Origin: CALDTK01 sp965215115
Lineage (GTDB): Bacteria > Bacteroidota > Bacteroidia > Chitinophagales > Saprospiraceae
Assembly (NCBI GenBank): GCA_965215115.1
Contig: OZ244050.1
Location: 5,022,001 to 5,086,000 of the forward strand
DNA length: 64,000 nt
Reading direction: 5' to 3'
Shown: positions 58,724 through 64,000 of the stretch, piece by piece
Numbering within the stretch: the stretch's first letter is position 1
How the letters are laid out: every line of letters starts with the position of its first letter
Program-made: the position numbers and the translations under genes
The notes under the pieces: model-generated
Databases searched by the model: none
What the model was told of the DNA's origin: nothing
What the model saw: the letters and a program-made list of their open reading frames with translations, nothing else

Positions 58724-59618
58724 GCAGCCTCCCGTCACCACCCAGGCCGCAGACGACTTCTACGATTACCTTTCGCATCGCGCCGACGAAGACCTGAGTT
58801 ACCAGAAGCTGGCCAGAGACGCCGCACGCATCATCGATACCTTGACGACACGCCGAAATGCAGCTGCGGAAGCTATCAAGACCGCAGCCGCCTTCAATCA
58901 GCTTGCCCGTCCTCTCCTCCGCACAGGCGCGCTATCGTTTCGCGGCAACGGCACCTACGGGCTTACCGCCACCCAACACATCCGCACTCGGCGGGGTGAT
59001 TACATCTGTATCAATGCGCCTTTCGGCAAAACGCTAGACGGCGCGACATCTCTCGCCCCAGGAGTAGTGCGCTTGTCGAAGGCGCCTCAAGACTTACCGG
59101 GACAGGCCACGACCTTCGACTTGTTGTCACTACTTCGAGGGGTCCCCGCACTAGACGAACTCGTTCGCTCCAGCGATGAGTGGGAAGAACACAAACGCGG
59201 TACGCCAGAGGACCACTGGCTGCTGGTCAACAGTAAAAAACCCTGGAGCGAGGTATCTAGTCGCCTCGACCACAACCGTGTGCTCGTCTTCCAGACCGCC
59301 GAAGAATCCGCCGCACCACGCGTCCTTCGCCTCGACCGTAAACTCTACCACATTCCCGCCGTCAAGTCCAATCCCGCCGCCTTCCCACTCACGCTGCTGC
59401 TCGAATCATGCACTCGCGAAGACACATCGAAGATGTTTGTCCGCGACACTAGATCCATGACCGTTACCTCGCCCTACTTCCCCGCCGAACTCGAGCGAGC
59501 GCTCTGGCTCGGCGCGCTCCTCGAAACGGAGACGGCGGTAGACGGTTTTGCCGGAAGGCGTACCTACCCCCTGCCGCCGGCCCACCTTGCGCAACTCGAC
59601 CGCATCCTCCTCCGCTAA
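58716..59618 (+). CDS. Unknown protein, second gene of the helicase operon
   Basis: A 300-residue soluble protein of unknown family. The N-terminus is helical (FYDYLSHRADEDLSYQKLARDAARIIDTL). A central strand-rich part includes LSFRGNGTYGLTATQHIRTRRGDYICINAPFGKT, and the C-terminus ends FPAELERALWLGALLETETAVDGF. ATG 58716 overlaps the preceding gene by 8 bp; a longer reading from 58611 would be antisense to good sense. The helicase begins 21 bp downstream. Two hairpin repeats fall inside (59018-59032 encoding PFGKT, 59545-59559 encoding FAGRR). Small accessory subunits of this size accompany DUF1998 helicases in several defence systems, but no sequence motif confirms that. Confidence 0.68.
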   Translation: MVKQPPVTTQAADDFYDYLSHRADEDLSYQKLARDAARIIDTLTTRRNAAAEAIKTAAAFNQLARPLLRTGALSFRGNGTYGLTATQHIRTRRGDYICINAPFGKTLDGATSLAPGVVRLSKAPQDLPGQATTFDLLSLLRGVPALDELVRSSDEWEEHKRGTPEDHWLLVNSKKPWSEVSSRLDHNRVLVFQTAEESAAPRVLRLDRKLYHIPAVKSNPAAFPLTLLLESCTREDTSKMFVRDTRSMTVTSPYFPAELERALWLGALLETETAVDGFAGRRTYPLPPAHLAQLDRILLR

Positions 59619-59639
59619 ACAACCTTAAGCCCTCCTACT

Positions 59640-62600
59640 TTGCGCGATCCTATCCAACTCCACCAGGAACTCCAACAACTTTACCGAAAGTTCCTCGACA
59701 CCGGTTTGCCGCTGCGCAATCGCTCGCTGGCTCGCGAGCGTCGAGATCTTTTTGAGCAGCCAGGCACCATTTGCCAGGAGCCGATCATTGAGCTAGTGCC
59801 GACGTATCCATCTGCCGCCACACTCGACGAGGCTGCCACCGAGGGCATCATCTCGGAGGACTTCGCGGCCTTTGCGCAAATAGGGCTTTTCCCGCCCGCG
59901 AACGGCGAGGCGCTCACGATGTACACACATCAGTACGAGAGTTTGAAGGCGGCGCACCTGAGCGCGAAGCGTCGCGAGGAAGACGAACGGGCCAAACATC
60001 TGCTCATCACTACCGGTACGGGTTCTGGCAAGACGGAGAGCTTCCTGATGCCGCTGCTGGCAGATATCCTCGCGGAGTCGGAATCGTGGGACGTTCGAGG
60101 AAAGACACCTGCCGTGCGAGGTCTGCTGCTCTATCCGCTCAATGCCCTGGCCGAGGATCAGGTGGTGCGCTTACGCAAAACCCTCAACCAGGTGGCCGCC
60201 GTGGAGTGGCTAGACGAACACCGCGCGGGTGAGCGCATCACGTTTGGTCGCTACACCGGCGCGACACTCAAAAAGCAAAACGGCTCGGTGCAGAAGCTGC
60301 TGCCCAAGCAAAGTTTGGCGTACAGCAAAGCACTCCGGCAGTACGAGGCCTCCGGTAAGGGCAACGCCACGGACCGCGAGGACGCCTACCTCTACAATAC
60401 AGCCGCTGTCGACGCTCCCCAGACGGCCGAGCTATGGCACCGCACCCAGATGCAGGATGCGCCGCCGGACCTGCTCATCACCAACTTCGCGATGCTCAGC
60501 ATCATGCTGATGCGCGACGAGGAGCAGACCATCTTCGAACAGACGCGCGAGTGGTTGGCGGCTGATCGCGAGCGACACCTCTTCCACCTCGTGGTTGACG
60601 AACTCCACAGCTACCGCGGCACACCCGGCACCGAGACCGCCTACACTATCCGTCTCCTGCTCCGACGCTTGGGTCTCGCCCCCAACTCCCCGCAACTTCG
60701 CATCCTAGCGTCGAGCGCCTCGATGAGCGACAGTGAGGCCACTTGGCGCTACGTGGGCGGTTTCTTCGGGCTTTCGCCAAAACAGGCCAAGCATCAATTT
60801 GCTTTAGTAACGGACCCCGCGAGTGATCAGCGAGATAGCCAATTTGGGAAAGTACGGCTTTCGCTAAAACAGGTTTTGGCGAAAGCCGTAAACGCCGCAG
60901 ACAACACGTACGATCCATCTCGCACAGCTACCGAAGAAACAGCCGAGCGCGCCAGCTCATATCTTAAGGCGCTCAAACAAGTTATCCAGCGTCTCGACCA
61001 CCCGCCCACCTTATCAGAACTGGCCTACCAGCTCTTCGGGGAAGACGGTACTGCCGACGAGCGCGCACACGGCACGCAAGTCATCATCGCGACCATCGGC
61101 CAGGCGCGCAAACCGAACGGCGACGCAGAGGCGAAAATCCGTACGCACCTCTTCTTCCGCTCAATCGACCACCTCTACGCGTGTTCGAATCCAAAGTGCA
61201 ATCAGGTGCCGACCGAGAACGGTTTTGAGACCGCGGAGCGCGGGATCGGTAAGCTCTTCCGAACCCCAAACAATCGATGTGCCTGCGGAGGCAAAATATT
61301 GGAACTGAACCTGTGTCGCTATTGCGGTGAATCGTTCTTGCGCGGATTGCGGCGCGAGCGCCCCGGCAACGATTTCGAGATCTACCTCGAGCGTTCGCGC
61401 CTCGACGAGAAGGAGCTCCCGATCCTGATGGTCCCCGGCCGGATCACCGAGGGCAACGATCAGAATGCGAACCCCAAGCCGCCAGAAGGTTGGCACTGGG
61501 GCAAGTACAACAGCAAAACCGGCGATCTTAAAGGCGACGTCAAAGGCCGTGTCGATGTAACCTTCTACCGCCTGGCCACCGAGGACGTAGGTAACAAGCC
61601 GTCTCAGTGCCCCTGCTGCGAGGTCAAACGCCAGAAGTTTAGCCCGATCGCACCACACCGCATCGGCAACCAGCGCGTGAGCCAGGTGCTGGCCGACGGG
61701 CTGTTCCGCGAACTTCGCAACCAACGTTCGGCCAAGGACAAAGCCAAGGACAAAAAGCCCAAGCTGATCGTGTTCAGCGATAGTCGCCAAGGTGCTGCAA
61801 AACTGTCGGCCGGGATTGAGTTGAATCACTACCGAGATACGCTGAGGCAAAAAGTCTTGCAGGCACTAGCGAAGCAAGATGAGGACGTGAAGCGCGTGCG
61901 AGGGCTGAGTGATCTGGACCGAAAGCTAGATCGCGAGGAGCAGCAATTTCTCAACTCACTATACGAGAGGAGTTCGGGTCCTCTTCGCGAGGCGATCGAC
62001 GCCGTCCGTTACGGCGATGAGCATGCGGTTCAGCTTCTAGATTCACTCAATCACGCGGCCCCAACGTCCATCGCGGACTTCCAGGAAAAGGTCGAAGCGG
62101 AGATTCTTGCGCTAGGCAGCAATCCCGCAGGGCCAAAGCCCAGCATCGTCAACAAAGATCAACCTTGGTACACCTGCTACGACTGGACGCTACCCTACCC
62201 CGGAAAGATCAATGGTTCCTCAGAAGGTGAGACCCGTCAAAACATCGCGGCCAGCTTTGAATTCGAGTTGCTCACCGTGCTTTTCGCGCACAATCAGATG
62301 TCGTTAGAGTCGCTCAAGCGTGGCCACGCCCGCATCGTGCCGACAACAACGCAAGGCTTGTCGCCGCGACGAGTAGAATACCTGAACTCCATCATCCGCA
62401 TCCTCGGCGAGAACTTCCGCATGGTCGGCATGGACCAAAAGTGGAATGTCGATGGATTCCCGAAGCGACTTACCGACTATACATCTAGCGTCTACGCCAG
62501 CGAAGACCTTTTCCGCGGCTGGCCTTCCGCTGGCGGATTGAGCCGGGAGGCCACCAAGCATTGGCTGCTTGACGCAAAGTTGGTCTTGTCTGAAAGCCAA

Positions 62601-64000
62601 GTGCTCATTACCGGCAAGAACCTGGAGGTCATCCCGGCACGCATCGGCGACACCTACTACACGTGCGAGCGCTGCGACGCCGTGCACCTCCACGCGAGTG
62701 CAGGCGTCTGCACCAATTGCTACCACTCAAAATCGCTTCAACCGAAGACCCTTACCCAGGACGACCTCGACGACAAGAGCAACTATTATCTCTATCTCGC
62801 TGGCCAAGAATCCTTCCGCCTCCACGCCGAAGAGCTCTCCGGCCAAACCGATTCCGCCGACAAACAAGCGCGACAGGCCGCCTTCCAGGGCATCTACGAG
62901 GACATCGACTACCAGCGCCCGACAGAGATCGATCTGCTGAGCGTGACCACCACGATGGAGGCCGGTGTCGACATCGGCGGACTTTCGGCAGTGATGATGG
63001 GCAACGTCCCGCCGCAGCGATTTAACTACCAGCAACGCGTCGGACGCGCAGGTCGATTTGGACAGGCCCTTTCGGTAGCGCTTACGGTGGCGCGACACAA
63101 CAGTCACGACCAAGTGCACTACGTCGCGCCGCAGCGCATGGTGGCGGGCGATCCGCCTGCACCCTACCTCGACTTACGTCGCGCCGAGATCGCGCGGCGG
63201 CTGATTAATAAGGAAGTGCTGTACACCGCCTTCCGCGAGTGCGAAATCTCGCAGTCGAGCGGCAATACTCACGGTGGCTTTGGAGACGCAGCAGACTGGG
63301 ATGCGAAGCGAGAGCAGATCGTGACTTGGCTGTCCAACAGTGAGGCCACCTGCACAGAGATTGCACGAGACCTCCTGCAAGGCACTAGCGAGGAGCTTGA
63401 CCCGGCCACCATCGCAGCTGAGGTCCGCCAACAGCTCATTGCTAACGTAAACCTCGTCGTCGACCGCAGCGATCGCTACCCACAGCGCAGTCTCGGAGAG
63501 CGCATGGCCTCGGCTGGCTACTTCCCGATGTTCGGCTTCCCGACGCGCTCCCGGACTTTTTACACTAAGCGGCCGAAGGGTCGGAAGGGTGCCGACCAGT
63601 CCATCACTCGCAACCTCGACATGGCCATCGCGGCCTTTGCGCCGGGCACGACGCAGATTAAGGACAAGAAAATTTACAAGTCGCGGGGCCTGGTCGGCTA
63701 CAAACCCTCCGGCGGCAAGGAAGCCTGGGCCTACGTCGATGGTCGCGGCGAGGTCCACGAACACATCAAACGCTGTACCGACACCGAGAGCTGCGGCGCG
63801 ATTACCGAAGATTCGCAGGACAAGCTGCGCGATTGTCCGGTCTGTGGCAAGGAGTTAGAAACTGTACGCGCCTGTTCGCCGATCGGTTTCTACGCCGACT
63901 TAAAAGCGGAGGACTACAAAGGCCAGTTTGAATATACGGAGACGCACGTCCAGACGGCGCTCGATCCGTCTTCAGAGTTGAAGGAAAGTCGCGATCTCCC
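59640..64000 (+). CDS. Large SF2 helicase with zinc clusters (DUF1998/MrfA-like), 3' end outside window
   Basis: An open frame of at least 1453 codons running off the window. The probable start is TTG at 59640 (LRDPIQLHQEL), in frame with the preceding stop. Seen: Walker A GTGSGKT (126-132), DELH box (320-323) in LVVDELHSY, SSASMSD motif III, a cysteine-rich insert at about 515-565 (CSNPKC, CACGG, CRYCGE), another at about 1000-1020 (TCERCD, CTNC), VTTTMEAGVDIGGL and motif VI QRVGRAGR (1132-1139), and, near the edge, CGAITED...DCPVCGKEL...SPIGFYADL, which resembles the start of the DUF1998/MrfA zinc module. Relatives include DISARM DrmA/DrmB and Druantia DruE. Five repeat matches lie in or near this gene's first 1.3 kb. 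Confidence 0.85.
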   Translation, partial: MRDPIQLHQELQQLYRKFLDTGLPLRNRSLARERRDLFEQPGTICQEPIIELVPTYPSAATLDEAATEGIISEDFAAFAQIGLFPPANGEALTMYTHQYESLKAAHLSAKRREEDERAKHLLITTGTGSGKTESFLMPLLADILAESESWDVRGKTPAVRGLLLYPLNALAEDQVVRLRKTLNQVAAVEWLDEHRAGERITFGRYTGATLKKQNGSVQKLLPKQSLAYSKALRQYEASGKGNATDREDAYLYNTAAVDAPQTAELWHRTQMQDAPPDLLITNFAMLSIMLMRDEEQTIFEQTREWLAADRERHLFHLVVDELHSYRGTPGTETAYTIRLLLRRLGLAPNSPQLRILASSASMSDSEATWRYVGGFFGLSPKQAKHQFALVTDPASDQRDSQFGKVRLSLKQVLAKAVNAADNTYDPSRTATEETAERASSYLKALKQVIQRLDHPPTLSELAYQLFGEDGTADERAHGTQVIIATIGQARKPNGDAEAKIRTHLFFRSIDHLYACSNPKCNQVPTENGFETAERGIGKLFRTPNNRCACGGKILELNLCRYCGESFLRGLRRERPGNDFEIYLERSRLDEKELPILMVPGRITEGNDQNANPKPPEGWHWGKYNSKTGDLKGDVKGRVDVTFYRLATEDVGNKPSQCPCCEVKRQKFSPIAPHRIGNQRVSQVLADGLFRELRNQRSAKDKAKDKKPKLIVFSDSRQGAAKLSAGIELNHYRDTLRQKVLQALAKQDEDVKRVRGLSDLDRKLDREEQQFLNSLYERSSGPLREAIDAVRYGDEHAVQLLDSLNHAAPTSIADFQEKVEAEILALGSNPAGPKPSIVNKDQPWYTCYDWTLPYPGKINGSSEGETRQNIAASFEFELLTVLFAHNQMSLESLKRGHARIVPTTTQGLSPRRVEYLNSIIRILGENFRMVGMDQKWNVDGFPKRLTDYTSSVYASEDLFRGWPSAGGLSREATKHWLLDAKLVLSESQVLITGKNLEVIPARIGDTYYTCERCDAVHLHASAGVCTNCYHSKSLQPKTLTQDDLDDKSNYYLYLAGQESFRLHAEELSGQTDSADKQARQAAFQGIYEDIDYQRPTEIDLLSVTTTMEAGVDIGGLSAVMMGNVPPQRFNYQQRVGRAGRFGQALSVALTVARHNSHDQVHYVAPQRMVAGDPPAPYLDLRRAEIARRLINKEVLYTAFRECEISQSSGNTHGGFGDAADWDAKREQIVTWLSNSEATCTEIARDLLQGTSEELDPATIAAEVRQQLIANVNLVVDRSDRYPQRSLGERMASAGYFPMFGFPTRSRTFYTKRPKGRKGADQSITRNLDMAIAAFAPGTTQIKDKKIYKSRGLVGYKPSGGKEAWAYVDGRGEVHEHIKRCTDTESCGAITEDSQDKLRDCPVCGKELETVRACSPIGFYADLKAEDYKGQFEYTETHVQTALDPSSELKESRDL
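60769..60783 (-). repeat. Dispersed hairpin repeat, type form, in the helicase gene
   Basis: On the minus strand GTTTTGGCGAAAGCC, encoding LSPKQ. It lies 72 bp before the palindromic pair at 60855-60888, giving the densest cluster of the element in the window. Confidence 0.75.
60855..60888. repeat. Near-perfect 34-bp palindrome of two hairpin repeats
   Basis: CGGCTTTCGCTAAAAC (60855-60870) and GTTTTGGCGAAAGCCG (60873-60888) are inverted copies separated by only AG, one mismatch across the whole palindrome. It encodes RLSLKQVLAKAV inside the helicase in the region between motif III and the cysteine insert. Confidence 0.85.

Overview
The window comes from a GC-rich member of the Bacteroidota, most likely a Saprospiria/Lewinella-type organism (inferred from gene content; no 16S gene is present). 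Type IX secretion is implied by PorQ, two proteins with T9SS-type C-terminal sorting domains and one with a gliding-motility-type (CHU_C) C-terminus. The class is also supported by a bacteroidete GGGP synthase, a SusC/TonB-type receptor, a GH97 fragment, OmpA and DUF6089-like barrels, and BlaI/M56-peptidase signalling. No tRNA, rRNA or CRISPR array was found.

Layout. 0-7 kb: end of a GH97 glycosidase, then a GDP-heptose pathway split into two minus-strand blocks (hddC-gmhA and glycosyltransferase-hddA) around a plus-strand NtrY-like histidine kinase. 7-17 kb: mscL, aconitase, a geranylgeranyl-reductase-like flavoprotein, a BlaI repressor with an M56 peptidase/TonB fusion, a DUF6089 barrel, a GAF histidine kinase and a CE2-like esterase. 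17-32 kb: a TonB receptor, an ABC-F protein with a decayed second ATPase site, acetate kinase, a LamG/CHU_C protein, YbaB, 3-hydroxyacyl-CoA dehydrogenase, an OmpA lipid-anchor-type protein and a double-barrel coiled-coil protein, ending in a 455-bp intergenic region of inverted repeats. 32.7-37.3 kb: a tight operon of an undescribed P-loop ATPase, an MscS-like membrane protein and a cation/proton antiporter; then a flippase. 39-44 kb: a visibly AT-rich insert with two large secreted proteins. 44-50 kb: a minus-strand housekeeping and T9SS group (small membrane protein, rsgA, GGGP synthase, an unknown, porQ, a MORN-type lipoprotein, pth). 50-64 kb: an accessory island beginning with a decayed IS256-type transposase, followed by an Mrr-like nuclease, a GHKL-ATPase/nuclease fusion, two proteins of unknown family and a giant DUF1998-type SF2 helicase that runs off the window. 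I read this as a candidate phage-defence island.

Cross-cutting signal. About 41 copies of a 15-bp element, GTTTT followed by a 3-bp stem and a G-N-R-A-like loop (type form GTTTTGGCGAAAGCC), are scattered on both strands, mostly inside genes and in every reading frame. The stems covary (GGC/GCC, GCC/GGC, GAC/GTC) and the loop varies mainly as GNRA, so selection appears to act on a hairpin in DNA or RNA and not on protein sequence. The element is absent from the two AT-rich stretches (about 39.4-44.3 and 52.8-56.3 kb), as expected for a genome-specific signal missing from recently acquired DNA. This is the most unusual observation in the window.
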